The position numbers and the translations under genes were made by a program. 64,000 bases of DNA, from assembly GCF_020423045.1 (NCBI RefSeq), contig NZ_CP081943.1, positions 1 through 64,000 of the forward strand, read 5' to 3'. A model generated the notes under the pieces. It was not told the origin of the DNA, did not search any database, and saw only the letters and a program-made list of their open reading frames with translations. Each line of letters opens with the position of its first letter. Position 1 is the stretch's first letter. Shown here piece by piece: positions 9,933-19,412 of the stretch. The stretch is from Pseudomonas sp. MM213 (lineage in GTDB: Bacteria; Pseudomonadota; Gammaproteobacteria; Pseudomonadales; Pseudomonadaceae).

Positions 9933-11075
9933 ATGCTGATTGTTGCCGACGAAAATATTCCGCTGCTCGATGCCTTCTTCGAAGGTTTCGGCGAAATCCG
10001 CCGGGTGCCGGGACGTTCAATCGACCACGCCACCGTCGAGCAGGCCGATGTGCTACTGGTGCGCTCGGTGACCAACGTCAATCGCGGGTTGCTCGAAGGC
10101 AGCAAGGTGCGCTTCGTCGGCACCTGCACCATCGGCACCGATCACCTCGACCTCGATTACTTTCAGCAGGCCGGCATTACCTGGTCCAGCGCACCCGGCT
10201 GCAATGCCCGTGGCGTGGTCGACTACGTGCTGGGCAGTTTGCTGACCCTCGCCGAAATCGAAGGCACCGATCTCACCCGGCGCACGTACGGTGTGGTCGG
10301 TGCCGGCGAAGTGGGCGGGCGGTTGGTCAAGGTGCTGCAAGGGCTGGGCTGGAACGTGCTGGTCTGCGATCCGCCACGGCAAGCTGCTGAAGGGGGCGAT
10401 TTCGTCAGCCTTGAGCAGATCATCGAACAGTGCGATGTCATCAGCCTGCACACACCGCTGAAAAAACACGGGGCCGGTTCGACCTGGCATTTGTTCGACC
10501 AGAACCGTTTGAACCAGCTCAAGCCCGGTGCCTGGCTGATCAATGCCAGCCGTGGCCCGGTGGTGGACAACGCCGCCCTGTGCGAGGTGCTGCTGCAACG
10601 CGAAGACCTGCAAGCGGTGCTGGATGTCTGGGAGGGCGAGCCTGAGGTCGATGTGGCACTGGCCGAGCTCTGCGTGCTGGCCACGCCGCACATTGCCGGT
10701 TACAGCCTCGACGGCAAGCAACGCGGGACGGCGCAGATCTACCAGGCCTACTGCGATTTTCTCGGGCAACCGGCGCAGGTCCGCTTGAGCGATTTGCTGC
10801 CGGCACCGTGGTTGTCGCAGGTGACCTTGAACGCTGAGAGCGATCCTGCCTGGGCGCTGGCGATGATGTGCCGTGGCGTGTACGACCCGCGCCGCGACGA
10901 CGCGGATTTCCGCCGTAGTCTTGTGGGCAGTGTGAGTGAGCAGCGCGCGGCGTTTGATGCGCTGCGCAAGAATTATCCATCGCGGCGCGAGATTGACGGG
11001 TTGCAGGTGCGGATTGAGGGGGATTCGCCTGCGTTGCTGAAGATTGTGGCGGCGTTGGGCGCATCGGCTGTCTGA
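9933..11075 (+). CDS. pdxB: Erythronate-4-phosphate dehydrogenase
   Basis: A 380-residue NAD-dependent D-2-hydroxyacid dehydrogenase that performs the second step of the DXP-dependent pyridoxal 5'-phosphate pathway. The Rossmann motif [20 protein letters not shown] lies near 117-136. The catalytic region includes [10 protein letters not shown] and the His of [20 protein letters not shown]. The extra C-terminal dimerisation domain that distinguishes PdxB from other family members is present after about residue 280. An AAGGAG site precedes ATG 9933. It is transcribed alone. Confidence 0.95.
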   Translation: MLIVADENIPLLDAFFEGFGEIRRVPGRSIDHATVEQADVLLVRSVTNVNRGLLEGSKVRFVGTCTIGTDHLDLDYFQQAGITWSSAPGCNARGVVDYVLGSLLTLAEIEGTDLTRRTYGVVGAGEVGGRLVKVLQGLGWNVLVCDPPRQAAEGGDFVSLEQIIEQCDVISLHTPLKKHGAGSTWHLFDQNRLNQLKPGAWLINASRGPVVDNAALCEVLLQREDLQAVLDVWEGEPEVDVALAELCVLATPHIAGYSLDGKQRGTAQIYQAYCDFLGQPAQVRLSDLLPAPWLSQVTLNAESDPAWALAMMCRGVYDPRRDDADFRRSLVGSVSEQRAAFDALRKNYPSRREIDGLQVRIEGDSPALLKIVAALGASAV

Positions 11076-11091
11076 AAACCGAGTTGGCCCA

Positions 11092-11190
11092 TTCGCGGGC
11101 AAGCCTCGCTCCTACAGGTTAGGCGTAATGTTGAAAATGGCGCCGATCGCTGTAGGAGCGAGTGGTGCGGCATCCCGACTTGCCCGCGAA
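11092..11190. repeat. REP pair with one enlarged arm
   Basis: The left arm 11092-11116 is the standard form. The right arm 11151-11190 has the extra TGGTGCGGCATCCCGA block between GTAGGAGCGAG and CTTGCCCGCGAA. It lies downstream of pdxB. Confidence 0.85.
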
Positions 11191-11221
11191 TGGTCACACC
11201 ACAATTCCGGATCAACACCCA

Positions 11222-11248
11222 CAAAAAACCCGGCCATCAGGGCCGGGT
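11222..11248 (-). terminator. Terminator for the PA1571-family gene
   Basis: ACCCGGCC and GGCCGGGT pair around a short loop. The T-run lies on the minus-strand side only, so it serves the small gene that ends at 11267. Confidence 0.8.
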
Positions 11249-11266
11249 CAAGAAGACGGGGCTATA

Positions 11267-11446
11267 TCAATCTTGTTTGGCAGGCTTGACCAATCGCTTT
11301 TCCAGTTCGCGGCAAGCGTCCTGGATCATGCCCTCAGTGATCGGTACTTCGCGGCCTTTTTCGTCAATGATTGAGCAACCCAGAGACTGATCTGGCTGTG
11401 TGCGGATCACTTGAATCTTGTCATCGCTGCTATTTTGCAAGGACAT
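11267..11446 (-). CDS. PA1571-family small protein, function unknown
   Basis: A 59-residue protein beginning MSLQNSSDDKIQVIRTQPDQ. It matches my recollection of the short uncharacterised PA1571-type proteins of pseudomonads. It has no signal peptide or membrane segment and ends in a charged helix (DACRELEKRLVKPAKQD). The central SLGCSIIDEKGREVPI looks like two short beta strands joined by a turn. I chose ATG 11446 because it is preceded by AGAGGAGA at ideal spacing; the frame is open further upstream without a comparable site. It has its own terminator. Confidence 0.75.
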   Translation of the reverse strand: MSLQNSSDDKIQVIRTQPDQSLGCSIIDEKGREVPITEGMIQDACRELEKRLVKPAKQD

Positions 11447-11702
11447 GGCCTGTCTCCTCTTCAGGTGTGTGCTTACTGTAGAACCGTCAGGTGACCGGGC
11501 TATGACAACTCCCTGCGATCTTTCCAGAGCGGCAGCACCAGTCCACCAGAAATACCCAGACGTTGCCACCCGGACTTTAGACCAATAGCGTCTAGGACCT
11601 AGTCATCGCGGTCATAATTAACCTGACTCATTGTGATTTACAGCGTTCAACCCCATTGAACCGTCAGGCTGGCCCTATCAATTGCGTAACTGGATGAACC
11701 CA

Positions 11703-13469
11703 ATGCTCTCTGCCCGTCACCGCCGCGCGATTCGCCTGACCAGCCTTTTTCTCGCGCCCTATCGTTGGCAGGCCTTCGGCGCCTTGCTCGCGCTGGTCGT
11801 CACGGCCGGCATTACCTTGTCCATGGGGCAGGGGATTCGCCTGCTGGTGGACCAGGGGTTCATGACCCAGTCCCCGCACCTGCTCAACCAGACGATTGGT
11901 TTGTTTATGTTGCTGGTGATAGGCCTGGCGATTGGCACCTTCGCGCGTTTCTACCTGGTGTCGTGGATCGGTGAGCGTGTGGTCGCCGACATCCGCCGTC
12001 AGGTGTTCAATCATCTGGTTTATCTGCATCCCGGGTTTTATGAAGACAACCGCAGCTCCGAAATCCAGTCGCGGTTGACCGCCGATACCACGCTGCTGCA
12101 ATCAGTGATCGGCTCATCGCTGTCCCTGTTCCTGCGCAATCTGCTGATGGTGATCGGCGGGATTGTGTTGCTGTTTATCACCAATCCGAAACTCACCAGC
12201 ATCGTCGTTGTGGCTTTGCCGCTGGTGATTGCGCCGATCCTGATTTTCGGTCGCCGGGTACGCAGCCTGTCACGCCTGAGTCAGGACCGGATTGCCGATA
12301 TCGGCAGTTATGTTTCCGAAACCCTGGGCCAGATCAAAACCGTGCAGGCCTACAACCACCAGACACAGGACGAACAACGTTTTGCCGTGACCGTGGAAGA
12401 GGCGTTCAACACGGCACGCAAACGGATTTTCCAGCGGGCCTGGCTGATCACCCTGGTGATCGTGCTGGTGTTGGGGGCGGTCGGCGTGATGCTCTGGGTG
12501 GGCGGCATGGACGTGATGGCCGGGCGGATTTCAGCGGGGGAACTGGCGGCGTTCGTCTTCTACAGCCTGATTGTCGGCAGTGCATTCGGCACGTTGAGTG
12601 AGGTCATTGGTGAGCTGCAGCGCGCCGCCGGTGCCGCCGAGCGGATTGCCGAACTGCTGCGCTCGGAAAACATCATCCAGCCACCGGCGACTAGCCTGGT
12701 GACGTTGCCCGAGCGGGTGACGGGCAATCTCGTTCTGCAGGACGTGCGTTTTTCCTACCCGTCGCGTCCGGAAAGCTACGCCGTCGATGGCTTGAATCTG
12801 ACCATCAAGGCGGGCGAAACCCTCGCGCTTGTCGGGCCGTCCGGTGCTGGCAAATCGACGGTGTACGACCTGCTGTTGCGTTTTTACGATCCCGCCGAAG
12901 GGCGCATCCTGCTCGACGGCGTGCCGCTGACCCAACTCGATCCATTGGACTTGCGCCGCTGCTTCGCGCTGGTTTCCCAATCCCCGGCGCTGTTCTTCGG
13001 CAGCATTGAAGAGAACATCCGCTACGGTAACCCGACAGCGACGCTGGAACAGGTTCAGGAAGCGGCGAAAATCGCCTACGCCCATGACTTTATCGAGGCC
13101 ATGCCCCACGGTTATCAGACTCATTTGGGGGACGCAGGCCTCGGTTTGTCCGGCGGTCAGCGCCAACGCCTGGCCATCGCCCGAGCGCTGCTGGTGGACG
13201 CGCCCATCCTGCTGCTCGACGAAGCCACCAGCGCCCTCGACGCCCAAAGCGAACACCTGATCCAGCAAGCCCTGCCCAGCCTGATGAAAAACCGCACCAC
13301 CCTGGTCATCGCTCATCGTCTGGCCACGGTTAAAAACGCCGACCGGATTGCAGTGATGGACCAGGGGAAACTGGTGGCGGTGGGCACGCACCAAGAGCTG
13401 ATTGCGAGCAATGCGCTGTATGCGCGGTTGGCGGCGTTGCAGTTCAACGACGGGCATGAAGCGGCATGA
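11703..13469 (+). CDS. ABC exporter, fused membrane and ATPase domains (MsbA/MDR type)
   Basis: A half-size exporter of about 588 residues that works as a homodimer in the inner membrane. The N-terminal 310 residues hold six membrane segments (ABC transporter type I exporter fold). The ATPase domain carries Walker A GPSGAGKST, signature LSGGQRQRLAIARALL, Walker B ILLLDEATSALD and the switch His in VIAHRLATVKN. The substrate cannot be read from sequence; the close MsbA/MDR resemblance suggests lipid or hydrophobic drug export. The start is uncertain among TTG 11682, ATG 11694 and ATG 11703; none has a strong ribosome site. It appears monocistronic. Confidence 0.9.
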   Translation: MLSARHRRAIRLTSLFLAPYRWQAFGALLALVVTAGITLSMGQGIRLLVDQGFMTQSPHLLNQTIGLFMLLVIGLAIGTFARFYLVSWIGERVVADIRRQVFNHLVYLHPGFYEDNRSSEIQSRLTADTTLLQSVIGSSLSLFLRNLLMVIGGIVLLFITNPKLTSIVVVALPLVIAPILIFGRRVRSLSRLSQDRIADIGSYVSETLGQIKTVQAYNHQTQDEQRFAVTVEEAFNTARKRIFQRAWLITLVIVLVLGAVGVMLWVGGMDVMAGRISAGELAAFVFYSLIVGSAFGTLSEVIGELQRAAGAAERIAELLRSENIIQPPATSLVTLPERVTGNLVLQDVRFSYPSRPESYAVDGLNLTIKAGETLALVGPSGAGKSTVYDLLLRFYDPAEGRILLDGVPLTQLDPLDLRRCFALVSQSPALFFGSIEENIRYGNPTATLEQVQEAAKIAYAHDFIEAMPHGYQTHLGDAGLGLSGGQRQRLAIARALLVDAPILLLDEATSALDAQSEHLIQQALPSLMKNRTTLVIAHRLATVKNADRIAVMDQGKLVAVGTHQELIASNALYARLAALQFNDGHEAA

Positions 13470-13536
13470 ATGAACGCTGCTGAATACTGCCGGGTTCGGG
13501 CATTATGTCGAGCTCAGTGCGAGCATGGATGAGGAT

Positions 13537-14571
13537 ATGAGCCGTTATCAACCACCGTTGACCCTGACCACTAAGATGCTCACGTTGATTGCCGAAATCA
13601 GTGAGCGGATCGGTCAACTTTCGGCTGTGGATGATCGACGGCAGACGCCTCAACTGCGGCGGGGTAATCGGATTCGCACGATTCAGGCTTCATTGGCGAT
13701 CGAGAACAATACCCTGAGCATCGAGCAGGTGACTGCTGTTTTGGCAGGGCAGCGAGTGCTGGGATTGCCTCGGGAAATCCAGGAGGTGCGTAATGCCTTC
13801 ACGGCTTACGAAGCCATGCCGGATTGGCAGCCGAGTAGTCGTGTTGATCTGCTTCGGGCGCATGAGTTACTGATGGGCGGCTTGATTGACGACTGTGGGC
13901 AGTTTCGCCGAGCCGGTGTGGGCATTTACCGTGGCGAGAAATTGGTTCATATGGCACCGCCACCGAGCCGCATTACGCATTTGATGGATGATTTGCTGGC
14001 GTGGCTCGGCGATTCTGATTGGCATCCGTTGATTATCAGTTGTGTCTTCCACTATGAATTCGAGTTCATCCATCCCTTCGCCGACGGCAATGGACGTATG
14101 GGGCGTCTTTGGCAGACATTGATTCTCAGTCGGTGGCGCCCGGTGTTGGCTTATCTGCCGGTCGAAGCCGTGATTCGAGAGCAGCAGGATGCGTATTACG
14201 CGGCGTTATCGGCAGCCGACCAAATGGCCGAGTCGACGCCTTTTGTCGAGTTCATGCTGCAAGCGTTGAGCCTTGCGCTTGATGAGGCGGTTAGAACCGA
14301 GCCGGTAACCGACCAAGTAGCCGACCAAGTAACCGACCAAGTAGCGAAACTGCTTCGTGCTCTTTGCGGAAGCGCTCCTGTGAAGGTTAACGATCTGATG
14401 GCCGAGCTCGGATTGGCTCACAAGGCGACATTTCGGGCCAACTACCTCAAGCCTGCATTGGTAGAAGGCTTGATTGAGATGACTGATCCTGATTCCCCCC
14501 GTAGCCCGGTGCAACGCTACCGCTTGACCGCGCAGGGCGAGCTTGTTGCAGCACGGTGCAGATCCAGGTAG
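13537..14571 (+). CDS. Fic family protein, likely AMPylase with N-terminal inhibitory helix and C-terminal winged helix
   Basis: 344 residues. The Fic core motif HPFADGNGRMGR is complete, including the catalytic His and the Asn-Gly-Arg residues for nucleotide binding, so AMP transfer to a protein target is plausible. The upstream stretch SLAIENNTLS fits the (S/T)xxxE(G/N) inhibitory helix placed N-terminal to the Fic domain, the class II arrangement. After the Fic core comes a linker with three tandem 12-base repeats (14305-14340) encoding DQV-type units. A winged-helix-like tail follows (VNDLMAELGLAHKATFRANY). No antitoxin gene is adjacent, consistent with built-in inhibition. ATG 13537 follows GAGGAT; ATG 13525 is an alternative. 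Confidence 0.88.
   Translation: MSRYQPPLTLTTKMLTLIAEISERIGQLSAVDDRRQTPQLRRGNRIRTIQASLAIENNTLSIEQVTAVLAGQRVLGLPREIQEVRNAFTAYEAMPDWQPSSRVDLLRAHELLMGGLIDDCGQFRRAGVGIYRGEKLVHMAPPPSRITHLMDDLLAWLGDSDWHPLIISCVFHYEFEFIHPFADGNGRMGRLWQTLILSRWRPVLAYLPVEAVIREQQDAYYAALSAADQMAESTPFVEFMLQALSLALDEAVRTEPVTDQVADQVTDQVAKLLRALCGSAPVKVNDLMAELGLAHKATFRANYLKPALVEGLIEMTDPDSPRSPVQRYRLTAQGELVAARCRSR
14305..14340 (+). repeat. Three tandem 12-base repeats inside the Fic gene
   Basis: GTAACCGACCAA, GTAGCCGACCAA and GTAACCGACCAA follow each other with no gap, then a partial copy starts GTAGCG. They encode repeated Val-Thr/Ala-Asp-Gln in the linker between the Fic core and the C-terminal domain. Copy number could vary by slippage without breaking the frame. 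Confidence 0.9.
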
Positions 14572-14579
14572 ATGCGCCA

Positions 14580-14616
14580 TAAAAAATGCCCGCATTTCTC
14601 AATGCGGGCATTTTCG
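14580..14616. terminator. Bidirectional terminator between the Fic gene and slt
   Basis: AATGCCCGCATT and AATGCGGGCATT pair over 12 bases around TCTC. An A-run lies on the left and T-rich sequence on the right. Confidence 0.88.
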
Positions 14617-14634
14617 TTTTCGCCTCAGACAGGC

Positions 14635-16563
14635 TTATTGATCATCAAAATAGCGCTCATGCCAATCCACCAACGGCTGTGGCGAGTTGAGCTTCTGGCC
14701 GTAGATCACCGAGTACGACAGCACGTTTTGCACGTACTGGCGGGTTTCGTCGAACGGGATGCTTTCCACCCAGACGTCGAAGCTCAGGTGATCCGCACCG
14801 CGCAGCCACTGACGCACGCGCCCCGGGCCGGCGTTGTAGGCGGCGGAGGCGAGGACGCGGTTGCCGTTGAACTGGCTGTGCACCTGGCTGAGGTACGCGG
14901 CGCCGAGCTGGATGTTCTTGTCCGGATCGAACACCTGCTGTGGCGAGGCCAATGGGATGCTGAACTTGCGTGCGGTTTCCTTGGCGGTACCCGGCATCAG
15001 TTGCATCAGGCCGCTGGCGCCGACGCCTGAGCGGGCGTCGGCCATGAACGCGCTTTCCTGGCGGGTAATGGCGAATACCCAGCTCGAATGCAGGCCGCGA
15101 ACCTTGGCTTCACGCACGAGGGTTTCGCGGTGGGCCATCGGGAAGCGGATGTCCAGATCGTCCCAATACTGTGCCTGACTGATGGTGCGGATCGCCGGGA
15201 AATACCATTTCAGGTCGTAGGCCAGTTTGGCCTGGGCGACCATTTCGTCACGGTTGAAGTGGCGGCTGACGTGATACCACTCGCGACGCCCATCGACGAT
15301 CTGCCCGCGCGCATGGAATTCCAGGGCGCGACGTACGCCCGGCGTGTTGCGAACCTTGTTGATCAGCGCCTGGCTCAATACCAGCGGCTTGTTGTTCAGC
15401 GAGTAAGGCAGCTGCGAACGGTCGGCAGCGAGGAAACCGTAGAAGTCACGTTCGCGAGCGAGGCCTTTATAAAGCGTCTGCGCCTCCGGGTTCTGCGGTT
15501 GCGCCAGTTCCAGGCTGCGGGCCTGCCAGTAACGCCAGCGGTTGGTGGTCGCCAGGTCCTGGGGCAAACGGCGGGTCAACTGATAGGCATCGTCCCAGCG
15601 GGCCAGGCGCAGCAGCAGGCGCAAGCGCCACTCGGACACGGTGTTGTCACGCAATTCCGGGTCGTACTTGGTCATCACGTCCAGCGCTCGACTGTCGAAA
15701 CGGCGAGCGAGGGTCAGGCCGATTTCCCGGGCGATCGCGACTTTTTCGTCACGGGAGAAATGCATGCTGCTGGCGTAACCGTCGAGCAACGCCATGGCCT
15801 TGTCCGGGTCTTGCTTGGCCAGGCGGCGCAGGCCGAGGCTGACAATGTCGGACATCGGTTCGTCGGCCGGTGTGAAACGCGACGGCTGGTTGAGCAGTTC
15901 GGGTTTCTGCGCCACGTCCACCAACAAACGGCCGCGAGGGGCGAGGGTGGTCAGGCCGTTGACCAGGCTGTTGGCCAGCGGATAGTTGCGCGCCTGGGCG
16001 GCAAGCTTGGTGCGTTCCCAACGTTTCTGTTCGGTCAGTTGGCCTTCGGCAGCCCAGACCCCGAACAAACCGTCGCACGCCGAAGGCAGGGATTTGCCAG
16101 TCAGCCAGAGCTTGTTGGCGTTGGCGTAGCCTTCGGATTTCAGGTTGTGCCCGATCTGGTACTGCGCGTTCAGGCAGTCCAGCTCGGTGAAATTCAGCTT
16201 GGGATCGTAGTACTTGACGAAAGTCGCCCAGTCGCCGCGATCGGCCAGCCAGCGCAACCAGCGCAATTTCATCCAGTTGGCTTGCGGCAAGTCACCGTGT
16301 TCGGCGAGGAATTTTTCGATCTCGGCGTTGCTCGCCGTTTTCAGGCGTGCGGTCAGTTCGTCATAGGCCAGGTACGGCTCCAGCGGGTAGTCGCTGAGCG
16401 CCTTGCTATAACGGAAGTACGGGCCGGTATCACCCTTGGCCAGGGCGCGCTTGGCTTCATCGTAATACTGGCGTTGGGTGGACAGGTCCACCGCCTGGGC
16501 AGTTTGAACGGCAGCGGCAGAGAGAAGAAAACAGGATAAAAGACTGAAAAGGCGACTGCGCAT
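14635..16563 (-). CDS. slt: Soluble lytic murein transglycosylase
   Basis: A 642-residue periplasmic enzyme that cleaves peptidoglycan glycan strands to give 1,6-anhydromuropeptides, the substrates of the recycling route in which NagZ (also in this window) takes part. A signal peptide of about 24 residues (MRSRLFSLLSCFLLSAAAVQ then TAQA) is followed by the long superhelical U and L domains. The catalytic domain has the Glu in ITRQESAFMADARSGVGASG, the LMQLMPGTA motif and AAYNAGPGRVRQWL. I chose ATG 16563 because it begins directly at the signal peptide; upstream in-frame starts would add a polar leader. It is transcribed alone, divergent from uup. Confidence 0.95.
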   Translation of the reverse strand: MRSRLFSLLSCFLLSAAAVQTAQAVDLSTQRQYYDEAKRALAKGDTGPYFRYSKALSDYPLEPYLAYDELTARLKTASNAEIEKFLAEHGDLPQANWMKLRWLRWLADRGDWATFVKYYDPKLNFTELDCLNAQYQIGHNLKSEGYANANKLWLTGKSLPSACDGLFGVWAAEGQLTEQKRWERTKLAAQARNYPLANSLVNGLTTLAPRGRLLVDVAQKPELLNQPSRFTPADEPMSDIVSLGLRRLAKQDPDKAMALLDGYASSMHFSRDEKVAIAREIGLTLARRFDSRALDVMTKYDPELRDNTVSEWRLRLLLRLARWDDAYQLTRRLPQDLATTNRWRYWQARSLELAQPQNPEAQTLYKGLARERDFYGFLAADRSQLPYSLNNKPLVLSQALINKVRNTPGVRRALEFHARGQIVDGRREWYHVSRHFNRDEMVAQAKLAYDLKWYFPAIRTISQAQYWDDLDIRFPMAHRETLVREAKVRGLHSSWVFAITRQESAFMADARSGVGASGLMQLMPGTAKETARKFSIPLASPQQVFDPDKNIQLGAAYLSQVHSQFNGNRVLASAAYNAGPGRVRQWLRGADHLSFDVWVESIPFDETRQYVQNVLSYSVIYGQKLNSPQPLVDWHERYFDDQ

Positions 16564-16776
16564 GAGACGTCCGGGCAGAGAAATCATGACAAGTGCGAGG
16601 CATGCCCGCACTGAATAATCTGTAGCTTAGCCTTTTGCCAGCAACCGGCGAAAGCTTTGCGGGCCTGTCAGCATCAGTTCGCAACATTTGTCATGCAGAG
16701 TGCCCCGAAGGTGAAATTGCCGGCCTTCTGAAGCCTCAAGTCAGGTAGAATGCGCGCCCGGTTTTTGGAGAAGCTC

Positions 16777-18696
16777 ATGACCCTGCTCAAATTCAGCGAT
16801 GTGTCCCTTGCTTTCGGCGCTATGCCGTTGTTGGACAAGGTGTCCTGGCAGATCGCCCGTGGTGAGCGGGTGTGCATCATCGGCCGCAACGGCACTGGCA
16901 AGTCCAGCATGATGAAGCTCGTCAAGGGCGACCAGAAGCCTGACGACGGCTCCGTGTGGCGCGCACCCGGCCTCAAGATTGGCGAATTGCCGCAAGAATT
17001 GCCGGTAGCCGACGAGCGGACCGTGTTCGACGTAGTGGCTGAAGGCCTGGACGGTGTCGGTGCGCTGCTTGCCGAATATCACCACCTGAGCCAGAACATC
17101 GTCACCGACGCCGACCTGGACAAGCTGATGCACGTCCAGCACGACCTCGAAGCCCGCGACGGCTGGCGTTTGCAAACCCTGGTCGACAGCACCCTCAGCC
17201 GCCTGCAACTGCCGGCCGACAAGACCCTCGCCGAATTGTCCGGTGGCTGGCGTCGTCGCGTCCTGCTGGCGCAGGCGCTGGTGTCCGAGCCCGATCTGCT
17301 GCTGCTCGACGAACCAACAAACCACCTGGACATCGGTGCGATTGCCTGGCTCGAAGAAGCGCTGAAGGATTTCCAGGGCGCCGTGCTGTTCATCACGCAC
17401 GACCGTTCCTTCCTGCAAAACCTCGCGACCCGCATTCTTGAACTGGATCGCGGTGGCCTGATCGACTGGAATGGCGACTACGCCAGTTTCCTGGTGCACA
17501 AAGAAGCCGAACTGGCCGCCGAGGCCACCGCCAACGCGCTGTTCGACAAGAAACTGGCCCAGGAAGAAGTCTGGATCCGCCAGGGCATCAAGGCCCGTCG
17601 CACCCGTAACGAAGGCCGCGTCCGTGCACTGAAAGCATTGCGCGTTGAACGTAGCGAGCGTCGTGAGCGCACCGGCAAGGCCAACATTCAGCTGGATACC
17701 GCTGACAAGTCCGGCAAGCAGGTGATGGTCCTCGAGAACGTGAGTTTCGCTCACCCGGGCGGTCCGTTCCTGATCAAGGATTTCTCGATGGTCCTGACGC
17801 GCGGCGACCGTATCGGTCTGCTTGGCGCCAACGGTACCGGCAAGACCACGCTGTTGAAGCTGATGCTCAGCGGTCTGCAACCGACCAGCGGCAAAGTGGA
17901 AGAGGGCACGCGCATCGACGTGGCGTACTTCGACCAGTTGCGCCACCAACTGGACCTGGAAAAGACCGTGATCGACAACGTGGCCGAAGGTCGCGACTTC
18001 ATCGACATTGATGGTCAGAGCCGTCACGTGCTGAGTTACCTCGGCGACTTCCTGTTCAGCCCGCAGCGTGCCCGCACGCCGGTCAAGGCGCTGTCAGGTG
18101 GTGAGCGTGCGCGTCTGTTGCTGGCGAAACTGTTCAGCAAGCCGGCCAACCTGCTGGTCCTCGACGAACCGACCAACGACCTCGACGTGGAAACACTCGA
18201 ACTGCTGGAAGAGGTCCTGCTGACCTTCAACGGCACCGTGCTGATGGTCAGCCACGACCGGGCATTCCTCGACAACGTGGTCACCAGCACACTGGTCTTC
18301 GAAGGTGAAGGCAAGGTTCGCGAATACGTCGGTGGTTATCAGGACTGGCTGCGTCAGGGCGGTTCGCCGCGCCTGCTGGGCGTGACCGAGAGCAAGTCCG
18401 GCAAGGCCGACCTGACGTCGGCGGTCGTGACGGCTGAGCCTGCACCGGTTGCGGCGGCGGTCGAAGCGCCGGTGGCGAAGAAGAAACTCAGCTACAAGTT
18501 GCAGCGTGAGCTGGAAATGTTGCCGAGCCAGATCGAAGCCATGGAGCAGCAGATCGCCGTCGTTGAGGCCCAGATGGCCGATGCTGGCTTCTATCAGCGT
18601 CCTGCTGCCGAGACGGCCGCGGTGATCGCTCAGTTGGAGCAGTTGCAGGCTGAGCTCGACGTGATGGTCGAGCGTTGGGCCGAGCTGGATGCCTGA
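16777..18696 (+). CDS. uup: ABC-F family ATPase Uup
   Basis: 639 residues with two ABC ATPase domains and no membrane segment, the ABC-F layout. Walker A motifs are GRNGTGKSS near 36 and GANGTGKTT near 350. Signatures are LSGGWRRRVLLAQAL and LSGGERARLLLAKL, with DEPTNHLD and DEPTNDLD. A basic linker joins the domains. The C-terminal 70 residues form a charged coiled coil (KLQRELEMLPSQIEAMEQQI), the DNA-binding tail characteristic of Uup. Family members act on ribosomes, and Uup has been linked to transposon excision and replication-fork intermediates. ATG 16777 follows TTGGAG; an upstream ATG at 16750 has no such site. It has its own terminator. Confidence 0.93.
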   Translation: MTLLKFSDVSLAFGAMPLLDKVSWQIARGERVCIIGRNGTGKSSMMKLVKGDQKPDDGSVWRAPGLKIGELPQELPVADERTVFDVVAEGLDGVGALLAEYHHLSQNIVTDADLDKLMHVQHDLEARDGWRLQTLVDSTLSRLQLPADKTLAELSGGWRRRVLLAQALVSEPDLLLLDEPTNHLDIGAIAWLEEALKDFQGAVLFITHDRSFLQNLATRILELDRGGLIDWNGDYASFLVHKEAELAAEATANALFDKKLAQEEVWIRQGIKARRTRNEGRVRALKALRVERSERRERTGKANIQLDTADKSGKQVMVLENVSFAHPGGPFLIKDFSMVLTRGDRIGLLGANGTGKTTLLKLMLSGLQPTSGKVEEGTRIDVAYFDQLRHQLDLEKTVIDNVAEGRDFIDIDGQSRHVLSYLGDFLFSPQRARTPVKALSGGERARLLLAKLFSKPANLLVLDEPTNDLDVETLELLEEVLLTFNGTVLMVSHDRAFLDNVVTSTLVFEGEGKVREYVGGYQDWLRQGGSPRLLGVTESKSGKADLTSAVVTAEPAPVAAAVEAPVAKKKLSYKLQRELEMLPSQIEAMEQQIAVVEAQMADAGFYQRPAAETAAVIAQLEQLQAELDVMVERWAELDA

Positions 18697-18710
18697 TTGA
18701 TCCTGCAATA

Positions 18711-18747
18711 AAAAAGCCCGGCGCTCAGTGATGAACGCCGGGCTTTT
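18711..18747 (+). terminator. Intrinsic terminator after uup
   Basis: AGCCCGGCG and CGCCGGGCT form a 9-bp stem around a 12-base loop, followed by TTTT. It starts 15 bases after the uup stop. Confidence 0.85.
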
Positions 18748-18766
18748 CGTATGCAACACAATCTAC

Positions 18767-18856
18767 TGTAGGAGCCGGCTTGCTGGCGATCGCGGTTTGT
18801 CAGCTGGCATTGATGTCGACTGATGCACCGTGATCGCCAGCAAGCCGGCTCCTACA
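18767..18856. repeat. REP pair, GTAGGAGCCGGCTTGC type
   Basis: The arms TGTAGGAGCCGGCTTGCTGG and the inverted CCAGCAAGCCGGCTCCTACA are about 40 bases apart. This GCCGGC subclass is shared with 57641-57702. Confidence 0.88.
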
Positions 18857-18867
18857 AGGATCGGTTA

Positions 18868-19308
18868 TCAGCTTTTGTTTTGCAGGCGCACGGCAAGTAC
18901 GTCGCAAGGTGCGCCGTGCAGTACGTCATTGGCGGTGGAGCCCAGCAGCAATGCCAGGCCATGCCGGCCATGGCTGCCCACCACGATCAGGTCGCAGGTC
19001 TGCTCTTTGGCCAGGTGATGAATCTCCTGGCGTGGCTGGCCGTAGGTCAGGTGGCTGTACTCTTTGGACAGTTCCGGGTACTTCACGATCAGCCGGTCAA
19101 GACGTTCCTTGGCCTGATCGAACTGTTGCTGCTGCAACTGGGAAAGGTCCATCGGCACGTCGCCGCCAAAGGCCATGGCCATCGGCTCGACAATGTGCAC
19201 CAGGGACAGTTTCGCGCCGTTGCTCACCGACAGTTCGCGAGCTCGGTGGATGACAGGGTCGCACTCTTCGGTCAGGTCTACAGCGACCAGAATGTGGTTG
19301 TAGGGCAT
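18868..19308 (-). CDS. Universal stress protein, UspA family
   Basis: A 146-residue single-domain cytoplasmic Usp starting MPYNHILVAVDLTEECDPVI. The nucleotide-binding signature is visible as VGSHGRHGLALLLGSTANDV, the G-2x-G-9x-G-(S/T) pattern of ATP-binding members. The role is in stress survival; the partner or trigger is not evident from sequence. ATG 19308 follows AGGAGGAG. It is divergent from the hypothetical gene at 19413. Confidence 0.92.
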   Translation of the reverse strand: MPYNHILVAVDLTEECDPVIHRARELSVSNGAKLSLVHIVEPMAMAFGGDVPMDLSQLQQQQFDQAKERLDRLIVKYPELSKEYSHLTYGQPRQEIHHLAKEQTCDLIVVGSHGRHGLALLLGSTANDVLHGAPCDVLAVRLQNKS

Positions 19309-19412
19309 GAGGTGCTCCTCCTGAGGATTGCAATATTGGTAAGTATGGCTGGTTTCAAGCGCAGTGTTTTCAAAGTGACTCAAAGCGCTCATCAAGAATC
19401 GGGAGTACAGAT

